Shown in pieces: positions 46,069 through 55,119 of a DNA stretch of 64,000 nucleotides (positions are counted from its first letter, which is position 1; the number at the start of each line of letters is the position of its first letter). A program made the translations under genes and the position numbers. Under the pieces are notes generated by a model. That model was not told the DNA's origin, ran no database searches, and saw only the letters and a program-made list of their open reading frames with translations. Source of the stretch: Sideroxydans sp. (lineage in GTDB: Bacteria > Pseudomonadota > Gammaproteobacteria > Burkholderiales > Gallionellaceae); contig JAGXGC010000017.1 of assembly GCA_024636935.1 (NCBI GenBank), positions 54,672 to 118,671 of the forward strand. The letters run 5' to 3'.

Positions 46069-46940
46069 GCTTCACCTAACATCATGTCTGCCAATTGGTG
46101 AAATCCCACTTTGGGTCGCCATCCTAGTGATTTCAGCAGGGCGGGGTTACTTACTAAAATCTTGTACTCCGGTTTATAGTTTGGGTTGATAACAACATAG
46201 TCTTCCCAATTTCTATTAATTTTCCGAAAACAATATTCAGCCCACTCTTTAATCGAGTGCGCTTCACCCGACCCGATCACAGCCTCGAAAACCGAGTCTT
46301 GATTTACCAGCACCCATATGGCATCGGCAATGTCACCCGCATAATTGAATTCTTTTTCAACGTCAACATTTCCCAATTCCAGCTTTTCGTTACTGCCCTT
46401 CGCAATCCGCTTAACCGCGCTCGCTACTTTTTGATTGACATGCCGTTCTGTTCGAAGCGGACTATCGTGATTGAAAAAATACCCGCAATACACGGCCAAT
46501 CCAAAAGTCTTTCGGTAGTATCTTCCTGCATAAGCCGATTGAATGCGTGCTATCGAATATGGACTGCTTGCTTCAAATGGCGAGCGTTCATCAATAGGCG
46601 TCCCATCATTTTGGAATTGCACCGCGCTACCAGACAGAAATACTTTTGAGCTTGGACTATGCTTGCGAACAGCCTCAAGCACATTTAACGTCCCAGTGCT
46701 GATCGCCTGATGATTTTCAAACAAAGTGTCATGTCGAGTTGACGAATTGGCTGCAAAATGAAAAATGTAGTCAGGCCTATGTGCTTTAATCAGTTGGGCA
46801 ACAAACTCAAAATCTGCAATGTCTCCCTTAACATCCCCCGCGGAGCGGGCCACACCAACAACTTCTAAAGATTTCCCCCTCAGCAGTTCTGTAAGGTAGT
46901 ACCCATCTTGGCCGCTCACGCCAAAGATTATTGCTTTCAT
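46065..46940 (-). CDS. GDP-mannose 4,6-dehydratase-like SDR, divergent
   Basis: A 291-residue SDR starting IIFGVSGQDGYYLTELL, the GMD-type nucleotide motif. FHFAANSSTRHDTLFENHQA and YFFNHDSPLRTERHV are also GMD-like. The catalytic segment SPYSIARIQS holds Tyr but Arg in place of Lys (Y-x3-R). At 291 residues it is shorter than GMD (about 340-370). It may be a 4,6-dehydratase variant, an epimerase or a reductase. If active it could supply a GDP-6-deoxysugar for the GT10 enzyme, but that is speculative. Confidence 0.72.
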   Translation of the reverse strand: MKAIIFGVSGQDGYYLTELLRGKSLEVVGVARSAGDVKGDIADFEFVAQLIKAHRPDYIFHFAANSSTRHDTLFENHQAISTGTLNVLEAVRKHSPSSKVFLSGSAVQFQNDGTPIDERSPFEASSPYSIARIQSAYAGRYYRKTFGLAVYCGYFFNHDSPLRTERHVNQKVASAVKRIAKGSNEKLELGNVDVEKEFNYAGDIADAIWVLVNQDSVFEAVIGSGEAHSIKEWAEYCFRKINRNWEDYVVINPNYKPEYKILVSNPALLKSLGWRPKVGFHQLADMMLGEA

Positions 46941-46942
46941 TC

Positions 46943-48172
46943 TTAAATAATCTCAATTTCAGGCATCGGGAATATAAATTTCCCCCCATTGGCTATGAAA
47001 TCCTGTTCACGCTGCAAGATACTGTGTTTGAAATGCCAAGGAAGCACTAAGAAATAGTCCGGCTTCATCGCTCTCGCTTCTTTTTCCGATACGATGGGTA
47101 TGTTCGTACCCGGAGTGAAGGAACCAAATTTTTCTTCGTTAACTTCGGCGATACACGAGATTTCCTTTGATGTCAGCCCACAGAACTGCAGCAGTACATT
47201 GCCCTTAGTACTTGCACCGTATCCGACAACTTTTTTCCCGTCAGCCACCAGCGATTCGATCAAATCCTTCAGACTCTCTCGATGTTGAAAAACACGGTCT
47301 GCAAACTCCTGGTATGGTTTCAAAGTTTTCAACCCCATCACATCTTCTTGTCGGAGCAACCAGTCTATGATGGGCTTATTGGATATGTATTTTGCATTCT
47401 CTCTGCAGGCAGTCACGGCAAAACTACCGCCGTTAACTGCATTCATTTGAACGTCGATTACGCGCATCCCGCATCGCTCAAGCATATTTTTTACGACATC
47501 GAACGAATAGAATTCCAAATGCTCATGGCAAATGGTGTCGTAGGAATTCGTCTTGAGCATTGATGGCATATAGCTCTGCTCAAAATGCCAGATCCCGTCA
47601 TCTGCAAGAACTGAATGAATGTCTTTAACAAAATCGATGGGCCGCTCCAAATCGTAGAACATTGCAATCGACGTTACGATTTTGGCTTTTTGGGATGGGA
47701 AGGCTTTACGGAAAACCGCTTCCGAGAAGAAATCTGGAATCAGAGAAATATCTTGTGTATAGAACTCTTTGAATTTTTTCCCGGTCGGATCAATTCCCAC
47801 TTTCTGGTGTTTCCCCTTATATGCTTTTAGAGAAGTGGCGTCGTTGCTTCCAATGTCGATTACCAAATCGTCATCCGTTGGCTTGGCCAGTTGCTCAAGC
47901 ATTCGGATTTTGTTCTGCAAATGTTGCACCATAGAAGCATTGAGTCCAGAACGATATCCATAGTTCTCGCCGTACATTTCATCAAGGCTATAGGAGTGTT
48001 TCATCTGTAGCAGGCCACAATCCTCACACCAAACCAAATCTAATGGCCCCTTGGTGATGTTTTCTGTTGTCGATTTCGGGAATACTCCAGTTAGAACCTG
48101 ATCTCCAAGCGAAAGTACAGTTGTGATTTTTTCGCTTTGGCAACCGCGGCATTGTTTAATTTCAGTATACAT
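46943..48172 (-). CDS. Sugar C-methyltransferase family protein (zinc-binding N-terminus)
   Basis: A 409-residue protein with the three-part layout of NovU/TylC3-type enzymes. An N-terminal zinc-binding part has CRGCQSE and CEDCGLLQ. A SAM domain has VIDIGSNDATSLKAY (about residue 105) and CHEHLEFYSFDVVKNML. A C-terminal Rossmann part has VVGYGASTKGNVLLQF and the conserved VLPWHFK. These enzymes add a methyl to a ring carbon of a keto-sugar nucleotide; some homologues in surface loci may do other group transfers. It sits beside the divergent GMD-like gene, which could supply the keto substrate. Confidence 0.85.
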   Translation of the reverse strand: MYTEIKQCRGCQSEKITTVLSLGDQVLTGVFPKSTTENITKGPLDLVWCEDCGLLQMKHSYSLDEMYGENYGYRSGLNASMVQHLQNKIRMLEQLAKPTDDDLVIDIGSNDATSLKAYKGKHQKVGIDPTGKKFKEFYTQDISLIPDFFSEAVFRKAFPSQKAKIVTSIAMFYDLERPIDFVKDIHSVLADDGIWHFEQSYMPSMLKTNSYDTICHEHLEFYSFDVVKNMLERCGMRVIDVQMNAVNGGSFAVTACRENAKYISNKPIIDWLLRQEDVMGLKTLKPYQEFADRVFQHRESLKDLIESLVADGKKVVGYGASTKGNVLLQFCGLTSKEISCIAEVNEEKFGSFTPGTNIPIVSEKEARAMKPDYFLVLPWHFKHSILQREQDFIANGGKFIFPMPEIEII

Positions 48173-48223
48173 AGAATTTTCTTTCGTCTTATTTCTGGAT
48201 TTAGATTTGTATTTAATGTGGAT

Positions 48224-48658
48224 TTACTTCGCCAGTAGCTTTACTAACGACATATCAATTTCATCAATACAATTTGTTCTTTCAAGGTTCAAGATTGCCA
48301 ATTGTTTTACGACTCGATCTTTTTCAGAAGCTGCTACCTTTTCAAATTCATATACTTTTTCTTGTTCGTGCCAAAGCAAGCAATTCACTTCAGCCAGCTT
48401 ACCAAATACGCTTCCGATCGTGCCCTTGACCAGCTGAATCTCGTTGTTTTTTACCTTGTAGACTTTGTTAGACCGAAACGTCAGTTTTTCTACGGGTATC
48501 TCGCCGCGCACCGCATTCGAAATAAACTCCTCTATTTCGGCAATCAATTGCTCTTGCTGCTGCGCTAAGCTTAGTAGTCTTTCTTCATCCTCTGAATGAT
48601 ACTGCTTCAGTTTCACAATAGTTAATTTATCGCAAAGCGTTCCAAGCGTTTCTGCCAT
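48224..48658 (-). CDS. Small helical protein of unknown function
   Basis: A 144-residue cytoplasmic protein, strongly helical. It contains TLGTLCDKLTIVKLKQYHSE at the start and VNCLLWHEQEKVYEFEKV near residue 95, both with heptad-like hydrophobic spacing. The LCDKL-x-I-x-x-LK pattern and the LWHEQEK motif faintly recall DUF4254-type proteins of LPS loci, but I would not claim membership. No enzyme motif is visible. Its position between a methyltransferase and a glycosyltransferase-FkbM fusion suggests an accessory or scaffold role. The coding frame is clean with its own start. Confidence 0.6.
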   Translation of the reverse strand: MAETLGTLCDKLTIVKLKQYHSEDEERLLSLAQQQEQLIAEIEEFISNAVRGEIPVEKLTFRSNKVYKVKNNEIQLVKGTIGSVFGKLAEVNCLLWHEQEKVYEFEKVAASEKDRVVKQLAILNLERTNCIDEIDMSLVKLLAK

Positions 48659-48758
48659 TTCGCTTACATCCTTAAGTTACTAAATCGTTAATCAAGCTGG
48701 GCTCTCCTTTACATTCCCTTTGAAACTGAGGGTAAGGCGCACCAGAGTAAGGCAATTA

Positions 48759-50531
48759 TTATTGAGAGCCCCAAGCAATGTTTTCAGCAATTTCACTCTC
48801 AGTTGTCAACTTATCTACAAACAATGCATTGACATGATTGCTGAAAATATACAAATACGAATGCTGCTCCATAAACATAATTATTTCCCTTGAACCGATA
48901 TTACTTTCAACCATGACCAGCGTTGGCCTATATTTATTCCAATTGTTGCTCATCAGGACGGCTAAGTCATGTCCCTCTGCATCTACAGACATAAAGTCAA
49001 TATGCCTTCCACCCAAATATTGGTCGAGAATTTTCTCAACTGGCATTACGTCAACAGTTGACGATGTTAATTCCAGCTTATACGTATCAGCCATTTTTAC
49101 AGCCGTAGGGTGGTCCAGAGTCGACAGAGATGAATCATTGCCAATTTGATAAAAAGTAAGCTTCCCAAGCTCCCCTGAGACTGCCATGTTCAGATTGATA
49201 TCAAACTCTCTATACTTTTCAAACTTTTTGAATTCTGCCAAGCCCGGCTCAATGTTGATGCCTCGCCAGCCCCTTGAATAGAATCTTTGAGTATTACTGT
49301 TATAAAAAGGATCATTTGCCCCGACATCTACATATACGCCTTCACTTTTTCTGCCCAATAGAAGGTCAATCAGCAGATCCTCCTGAAATTGGCTATTGGA
49401 AAGTAATGCTTGATGAACAAAGGGGTGCAATACCGGTACACTTTCGCTCTTATTCAATCTTTTTCTAGCCATCAATACTATTGGCGGCAAGAACATTGCC
49501 AATGTTTGTTTTGTAAACAGCTTTCTCTTGATACGAAGAAAATTGTTTATCAATGGCAATTTTACCTTCGCAACAATCACCGTCCCTTTTGGCTGAATGC
49601 TATTTTCTATCAGTACATTTTCAAATTTTTTTACGAAGCTGCGTGCGCTCCAATCTTCCTGAATCCTTTTCACTATAGGGATAGTTGTTTCTATCGACTC
49701 CTTCAAGCTCAAGTATGGGTAAGGCTTCAGGTACGAATGAATATGTCGGAAAGTCGGGTTTGTTGATACTGCAAGTGGCCTTCCGCTTGCAATGGCTTGG
49801 TCGGTGGTGGCGGATAAGCCGTTCCCAACTCTTCTGTTATATAGAAAAACATTTATGGTGTTTTGAGCACACCAATTTATCAATTCTTCTTTGTTGAAAT
49901 AATGATCCGTCAGTTCAACTTGAATATCTTTTTTTAGATTGAGACCTGCCAATAGCGCTTTAAAATCCAACTTTGCTTGTTCTGAGGCATTTCCTGAATT
50001 CGGTACATTTATTCTTACAATTGCCGCATCGAACTCTTGATTTGCAGCTTTCACTACCTCATCAAAACCTTTATCTGAATAACTTAAACCAAAAGTACCA
50101 ATAAGCGGCACAGCGCCTGCCTTATACGTAGCCACCACATTTTCATCTACTTCTAAAGGTCTTGGGAATGCGTATACATTACGCAGGAAATGCTTACATG
50201 TCGGGTCCAAAACTAAATAAGCATCAAAGTCATCTTTTGATACGCAGTCGAACGGGTTGTTTTGCGACATTTCTAAAACAATAGTTGCTTTAAATCCGGG
50301 CAATTTCTTAATTGATTTTGTATCCAGCCATCCCATTTGCACCCAGTGATAGTTAAATATGTAGAAATCGTACCCAGCCGGAATTTCTCTTTCTGCTTTA
50401 CTCAACTCTACATAATCTAAGGAATATTTTTCTGACTGAACAAGACAGTCGTAGCACATTTTCCCTGATTCATAAATGCTACAAATCGCCTTTTCTGTAT
50501 TAAGGAATATCCCTCTAAGTTTATTTTGCAT
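48759..50531 (-). CDS. Fusion of GT-B-like domain and FkbM methyltransferase
   Basis: A 590-residue protein. Residues 1 to about 320 look like a GT-B transferase: FIFNYHWVQMGW-like segments, IGTFGLSYSDKGFDEVV, and GNGLSATTDQAIASGRPLAV as the donor loop. A basic linker (about 330-370) leads to an FkbM domain with GVYVDVGANDPFYNSNTQRF (SAM motif, about 400-419), WRGINIEPGL, SSLSTLDH and IDFMSVDAEGHDLAVL. It would both add and methylate a sugar, a plausible chain-capping pair. The frame is unbroken. A 100-base AT-rich gap precedes the next gene in the transcript. Confidence 0.78.
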   Translation of the reverse strand: MQNKLRGIFLNTEKAICSIYESGKMCYDCLVQSEKYSLDYVELSKAEREIPAGYDFYIFNYHWVQMGWLDTKSIKKLPGFKATIVLEMSQNNPFDCVSKDDFDAYLVLDPTCKHFLRNVYAFPRPLEVDENVVATYKAGAVPLIGTFGLSYSDKGFDEVVKAANQEFDAAIVRINVPNSGNASEQAKLDFKALLAGLNLKKDIQVELTDHYFNKEELINWCAQNTINVFLYNRRVGNGLSATTDQAIASGRPLAVSTNPTFRHIHSYLKPYPYLSLKESIETTIPIVKRIQEDWSARSFVKKFENVLIENSIQPKGTVIVAKVKLPLINNFLRIKRKLFTKQTLAMFLPPIVLMARKRLNKSESVPVLHPFVHQALLSNSQFQEDLLIDLLLGRKSEGVYVDVGANDPFYNSNTQRFYSRGWRGINIEPGLAEFKKFEKYREFDINLNMAVSGELGKLTFYQIGNDSSLSTLDHPTAVKMADTYKLELTSSTVDVMPVEKILDQYLGGRHIDFMSVDAEGHDLAVLMSNNWNKYRPTLVMVESNIGSREIIMFMEQHSYLYIFSNHVNALFVDKLTTESEIAENIAWGSQ

Positions 50532-50571
50532 ATGCTATCTCTTTGCTTGTAGTCAATTTGGTCGAAAAAGG

Positions 50572-52380
50572 TTAATCATTAATGTCATCTGCTTTGCAGG
50601 AAGATTTTTCATAAGCTGCATGAACCACCCTTTTCTGTTGGAATAGCATTTTCTCAGGGGCACCTTCCTCAACAACTCTTCCTCTCTCTAGGCGAAACAA
50701 TCGGTCGCAATCTTGCACGGTTGACAATCGGTGTGCCACCACAATGATTGTTTTACTGCCTTTAAATAGCGTTACAGCCTCCATCACACCTCGCTCTGTC
50801 TCTCCGTCTAATGCGCTGGTTGCTTCATCAAGTACCAATATACTGGGATCGTGGTATAGCGCTCTTGCAATTCCAATACGCTGGCGCTGACCGCCAGAAA
50901 GCCTAACTCCTCTTTCGCCCACAATTGTTTCTAGTCCTTCGGGCAATGTAGATACAAACTCTTCAAGTTGCGCTGCCTTAATTGCACTTCGCACTGCGCG
51001 CTCATCAATCTCATCCAAAGGCAGGCCAAAAGCCACATTCTTTATAAGAGTATCATCCGTCAAATAAATTGTTTGAGGAACATAGCCAATCTGATCTTGC
51101 CATCGGCGCAAGTTTTTCTGGATATCTATGCCATCTACTTCTATCTGACCTGAAGTGGGAGCGAGAAGCCCCAAGATCAGATCCACCAAAGTGCTTTTCC
51201 CAGATCCGCTCGAACCAATCAAGCCAATTGACTCACCTTTTCGAATATTAATGGAGATACCATCGAGTGCTTGTAATGCCGAGTTTGGATAGCGATACTT
51301 AATATTTGTTAAGGCCAAGTTGCCAGTAAAGTCTAACCTTGCGCCGCTTTGCTGTGTGCTTGGCTCAGTGAAACTGAGATTTAATTCTTCATATAGTGTA
51401 TTGACCACTGGCAGACTAAAGCGCAATGTCTGCAAGGAATTCAGCACGCGTCCAACTGATGGTATGAGTCTGAATGCAGCAGCTGCGAACAACCCAAGTG
51501 TCGGCACTATGCTTGTCGCATTGTGACCTTGATTAAGCATGCTCAGAACAAGAACGGCCAAACCAATAATTGCCACTAGCTCGATAAACTGCCGAGGAAA
51601 GTTCAAAAAAGCTGATTGAAGCGTCCAAACACGAGCGCTTTTTACGTTATGCACATAAAATTGCGATAGGAAATTACTCTCGCGCCCAAGCAACTTGACG
51701 TCCTTGGCTCCTCCTAGCCCTTGCTGCAAATGCTGCATACGCATACCTTCATGAAGCTGACGTTCCCGCCCCCAACTAGTTATGTGATTTCGAATTACAT
51801 GATAGAAACTACCCGCCAGAACACCAGCAACGCATATAACAATCAATGTACCCAATGGCTCAATAAATAGTAAGAGCGTAGTGATCCCAACAAGCACCAT
51901 GAGCTCTGTAAAAAGCATCAAAGCGCCGAGCATACCGCCTATATATACACTTACTTCATTAATTACATTGCGAATCAAAATCGCAGAATTTCTTTGCAAA
52001 TGAAACGTATATGGCTGGTGCAAATAAATTGCAAACAGCCTCTGTGAAATATTTGCCTGTGCGTCAAATGCAAATTTCGTTTGTTTCCAAATAAGGAAGG
52101 CAAGGAAGGCATTTTTCACAATATATACGCCCACTAGAAACACCATAGCAGCAGCGATCAACTCTGATTGTGTGGTAATTCCCAGATAGTTTGAAGCGGT
52201 CGCTATTGCCGGATATCTGGCGACAAAATCTTCTTGCATCATCAATGATATGGCCGGCACGACCAACCCAATACCTAAAGTTTCCATCAGCATGCCGACT
52301 ACCATCAAAGCAAGCAATATCCATCCGCCCAATCGTTCAGATGGCGTTAACAAAGCATTTATTTTTGAATAAACATTCAT
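50572..52380 (-). CDS. ABC transporter, fused membrane and ATPase domains (PglK/MsbA-like flippase)
   Basis: A 602-residue half-transporter: six helices in residues 20-320, then a nucleotide-binding domain with Walker A GLIGSSGSGKST (about 385), signature LSGGQRQRIGIAR, Walker B ILVLDEATSALD and the switch His in VVAHRLST. In surface-glycan loci such proteins (PglK, WlaB) flip undecaprenyl-diphosphate-linked oligosaccharides. No Wzx or Wzm/Wzt is visible in this window, so this is the only candidate lipid-linked-glycan flippase here. A general lipid or drug exporter role is less likely given the neighbours. Confidence 0.9.
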   Translation of the reverse strand: MNVYSKINALLTPSERLGGWILLALMVVGMLMETLGIGLVVPAISLMMQEDFVARYPAIATASNYLGITTQSELIAAAMVFLVGVYIVKNAFLAFLIWKQTKFAFDAQANISQRLFAIYLHQPYTFHLQRNSAILIRNVINEVSVYIGGMLGALMLFTELMVLVGITTLLLFIEPLGTLIVICVAGVLAGSFYHVIRNHITSWGRERQLHEGMRMQHLQQGLGGAKDVKLLGRESNFLSQFYVHNVKSARVWTLQSAFLNFPRQFIELVAIIGLAVLVLSMLNQGHNATSIVPTLGLFAAAAFRLIPSVGRVLNSLQTLRFSLPVVNTLYEELNLSFTEPSTQQSGARLDFTGNLALTNIKYRYPNSALQALDGISINIRKGESIGLIGSSGSGKSTLVDLILGLLAPTSGQIEVDGIDIQKNLRRWQDQIGYVPQTIYLTDDTLIKNVAFGLPLDEIDERAVRSAIKAAQLEEFVSTLPEGLETIVGERGVRLSGGQRQRIGIARALYHDPSILVLDEATSALDGETERGVMEAVTLFKGSKTIIVVAHRLSTVQDCDRLFRLERGRVVEEGAPEKMLFQQKRVVHAAYEKSSCKADDIND

Positions 52381-52480
52381 CCCTTACTTTCTTTCTTGAT
52401 GTTCTGTTTAACCATATCGTTTTCTGAGAATATGACTTGGCCGCAAACCGTATTTATTCTGCCCCAGTGCACTCATGAAC

Positions 52481-54052
52481 TTACACATTAAGGTCAGATT
52501 CTGACGCAAGCATCCCAGCAACATCGGCACGATACCCTTGCAGATTCGCCATATTTTTCAATAGTTCGACCACATCCTGCCGTTCGTCGCCATTATTGCT
52601 CACCAATCGATACTCAATTGCAGCATCCCTAAGCAATCTTGTTTCTTCATCTACATTCAGATTGTGCATGTAGTAAAAAATCAGGCTTTTCCGTCGCATA
52701 TCGTCTTTATCAACTTTGTGCTGCAACGCACCCCTCAAAAACTCAGCATATTCCCTGCGGCTATAAGCAGTCCTGCAAAAATCGAAGCTGATGTGTGGAT
52801 GGTGCGCGCAAGCTATGCTTGGTACACCCAAGAAAGCCATTTCGTGTGCAACCGTACCGTAAACCGTTACCGCACAGCTCATTCCCGCTTCTGCCAATTG
52901 CTTGTTGGTAATACGGGATGAGATCAATGACAACCCCGGGTAGCGCTGCTTCAGTTTGCTCAGCACTTCATTACTCAAATCTATTTGATTTGGATGCGGT
53001 TTTATATAGCATTTGATATTCGCACTTCTTAGCGTTTCTATCGTGAAACACACCCACTCCCAGAAATCTGGGAACACCATCTCGCGGTAGATATGCGGGC
53101 TATCATAAAAATCATGTAAGAAAATAACGACTGCATTACGCACATCAGGAACCGTTTCTCCCGATTCGGCATAGGCTGATTTCTTCATATAGGCGGTTGC
53201 GCTATCCACCCCACCTGCCAGTCGAATCGACAATGCCTCATTTGCCAATGCTATTTTTTCGTCTTGTCTTTCCAGCAAGTTGAAGTCGTTTGCATATTGA
53301 TCCGGATTCTTGGTCTGTACCCAGTCTTCAAGAGATAATTCTTTAGTGAATTCCTGAAGGTTACCCAGCGACAGAACTTTTACCCCACACTGCAATGCCA
53401 CTCTTACAGGGATCCCGTGTTGAATATATGTGCAATAGGACGTGAGGTATAACCTTGGCTTTACGCGTGAGAAATAGTCTTTCGCTCTTCGAATATTACG
53501 CAACGTCTGCCATATCAACACCGGCAAATACCTGTCTTTCAAATCAACCTGGGGAGCAGGCCTGTATCGAAGAAAACTGTCATTGATCAGGTCACCTACG
53601 ACCAAGCCATCGATCTGCAGACTGACCAAAGAATCTGTATCACTCAAATTCCGCCAGCATTTCCAGGCTCGAAAAGCATCTATTGCGTCATCTATGGGAT
53701 GAAAAGACGTGTTTCGGTAAGCCACCCCATCGCAAAATGAACTATACAGGCGCGTCCATTTGAAATTGTGCAATGGATTGAACAATTGGCGAGAAACAAC
53801 GAATGTAAAAAACGATTTTCCCTCGCCTTCGCGCAAACTCCGAAGCACATATTGCTCAGCCCTGATTGGGCGATGTTCGCGTAACGATGTTACAAGCTGA
53901 CCAAACAGGCCAAAGTAACATGTGTCTTCAACGCTTTGCACCAGCACAACAGCTTCTGTTTGTGCCTTATCTGCCCGTTGCAATCCACTAAAGTATCTGA
54001 ATAATGCACTTTGTTGGGGGTGTGGCTTTAATCGCACTAACCGTTTTATCAT
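52481..54052 (-). CDS. Putative capsule-type glycosyltransferase next to pseI
   Basis: A 523-residue soluble protein. The first ATG (54052) is used; the frame is open from TTG 54064. The C-half has KCYIKPHPNQIDLS (about residue 350) and CAVTVYGTVAHEMAFLGVPS, then HPHISFDFCRTAYS. A K-P-H-P-N block followed by a G-T-x-x-x-E loop is typical of Kdo/sialic-like capsule transferases and capsule synthesis proteins. It follows pseI by 4 bp, so it is a reasonable candidate for the pseudaminic-acid transferase. No experimental family is recognised. Confidence 0.6.
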   Translation of the reverse strand: MIKRLVRLKPHPQQSALFRYFSGLQRADKAQTEAVVLVQSVEDTCYFGLFGQLVTSLREHRPIRAEQYVLRSLREGEGKSFFTFVVSRQLFNPLHNFKWTRLYSSFCDGVAYRNTSFHPIDDAIDAFRAWKCWRNLSDTDSLVSLQIDGLVVGDLINDSFLRYRPAPQVDLKDRYLPVLIWQTLRNIRRAKDYFSRVKPRLYLTSYCTYIQHGIPVRVALQCGVKVLSLGNLQEFTKELSLEDWVQTKNPDQYANDFNLLERQDEKIALANEALSIRLAGGVDSATAYMKKSAYAESGETVPDVRNAVVIFLHDFYDSPHIYREMVFPDFWEWVCFTIETLRSANIKCYIKPHPNQIDLSNEVLSKLKQRYPGLSLISSRITNKQLAEAGMSCAVTVYGTVAHEMAFLGVPSIACAHHPHISFDFCRTAYSRREYAEFLRGALQHKVDKDDMRRKSLIFYYMHNLNVDEETRLLRDAAIEYRLVSNNGDERQDVVELLKNMANLQGYRADVAGMLASESDLNV

Positions 54053-54056
54053 CAGA

Positions 54057-55109
54057 TCAACCAATCAAGTCCCACGACATCGCGGTGCCTATCTTTACAT
54101 CCTTGCTTATGCGACGGCCCAACAATTCCTGATGGAATTTCGGGGGCAAACCAAGTCCGGGGCGGATCGCTCTTAGATTTTCCGTTGTCAGTACATCACC
54201 TGACTTCAAATCTTTGACAATATAGAGTGAACGTCGATATGCCAAGGATTGCTTCTCTTTTTCTGTCGGACCGTAACTAACTTTCCCAAGTGCTTGCCAT
54301 GTATTTTTTGACTCGCATACCAACATCGACAACTCTTCGGGTTCCATCGAAAATGCGCTGTCCACGCCTCCGTCGGCACGCTTCAAGGTGAAGTGCTTCT
54401 CGATAACTGTAGCGCCCAAGGCAACGCTGCCCAGTGACACTCCCACGCCCATGGTGTGATCCGACAAGCCCACTTCGCAGTCGAACAACTCGCGCAGATG
54501 CGGAATAGTCAGAATATTGGTGTTCTCCGGCGTAGACGGATAAGTGCTGGTACATTTAAGCAAGATCAAATCTTTACAACCCGCCTCGCGTGCGGCACGT
54601 ACGGTCTCATCGAGTTCCGCCACCGTTGCCATACCCGTAGATATGATCAATGGCTTACCGGTTGCAGCAACACGCCGAATCAATGGTAAATCTGTATTCT
54701 CAAAGGAAGCTATCTTGTAGCACGGCACATCTAGGGTTTCGAGAAAATCCACCGCCGAGTCATCAAATGGCGTGCTGAATGGAATAACGCCCAGATCGCG
54801 CGCGCGCTCAAAGATCGGCTTGTGCCATTCCCATGGTGTGTAAGCCTCGCCATATAGTTTGTATAAAGAGTTGCCTGACCACAGGCTATTTGGATCACTG
54901 ATATGAAACTCACGCTCGTCCAGATCGATAGTCATGGTATCCGGCGTGTAGGTTTGAATCTTCAGAGCATGTGCCCCCGATTTGGCGGCCACCTCGACAA
55001 TCTCCAGTGCCCGTTCCAACGATTGATTATGGTTGCCAGACATCTCGGCAATGACGAATGGCGAATGGTTCAGGCCAATATCTCGACCGGCTATTTGAAT
55101 GGTTTTCAT
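54057..55109 (-). CDS. pseI: Pseudaminic acid synthase
   Basis: A 350-residue NeuB-family enzyme that joins phosphoenolpyruvate to a 2,4-diacetamido-hexose. ATG 55109 gives MKTIQIAGRDIG; the frame is open upstream but not family-like. FVIAEMSGNHNQSLERAL, HALKIQTYTPDTMT, FSTPFDDSAVDFLE and KCTSTYPSTPEN are in place, and the metal/PEP region VGLSDHTMGVGVSLGSVALG is intact. A SAF domain with RSLYIVKDLKSGDVLT follows from about residue 285. The ISTGMA and SDHTMG spelling plus the pse neighbours favour PseI over NeuB. Confidence 0.93.
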   Translation of the reverse strand: MKTIQIAGRDIGLNHSPFVIAEMSGNHNQSLERALEIVEVAAKSGAHALKIQTYTPDTMTIDLDEREFHISDPNSLWSGNSLYKLYGEAYTPWEWHKPIFERARDLGVIPFSTPFDDSAVDFLETLDVPCYKIASFENTDLPLIRRVAATGKPLIISTGMATVAELDETVRAAREAGCKDLILLKCTSTYPSTPENTNILTIPHLRELFDCEVGLSDHTMGVGVSLGSVALGATVIEKHFTLKRADGGVDSAFSMEPEELSMLVCESKNTWQALGKVSYGPTEKEKQSLAYRRSLYIVKDLKSGDVLTTENLRAIRPGLGLPPKFHQELLGRRISKDVKIGTAMSWDLIG

Positions 55110-55119
55110 ATAAGCATCC

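Noticed and set aside
54057..55109. N-acetylneuraminate synthase (neuB)
   Set aside because: The surrounding pseB/C/F/G genes and lack of neuC/neuA favour pseI.
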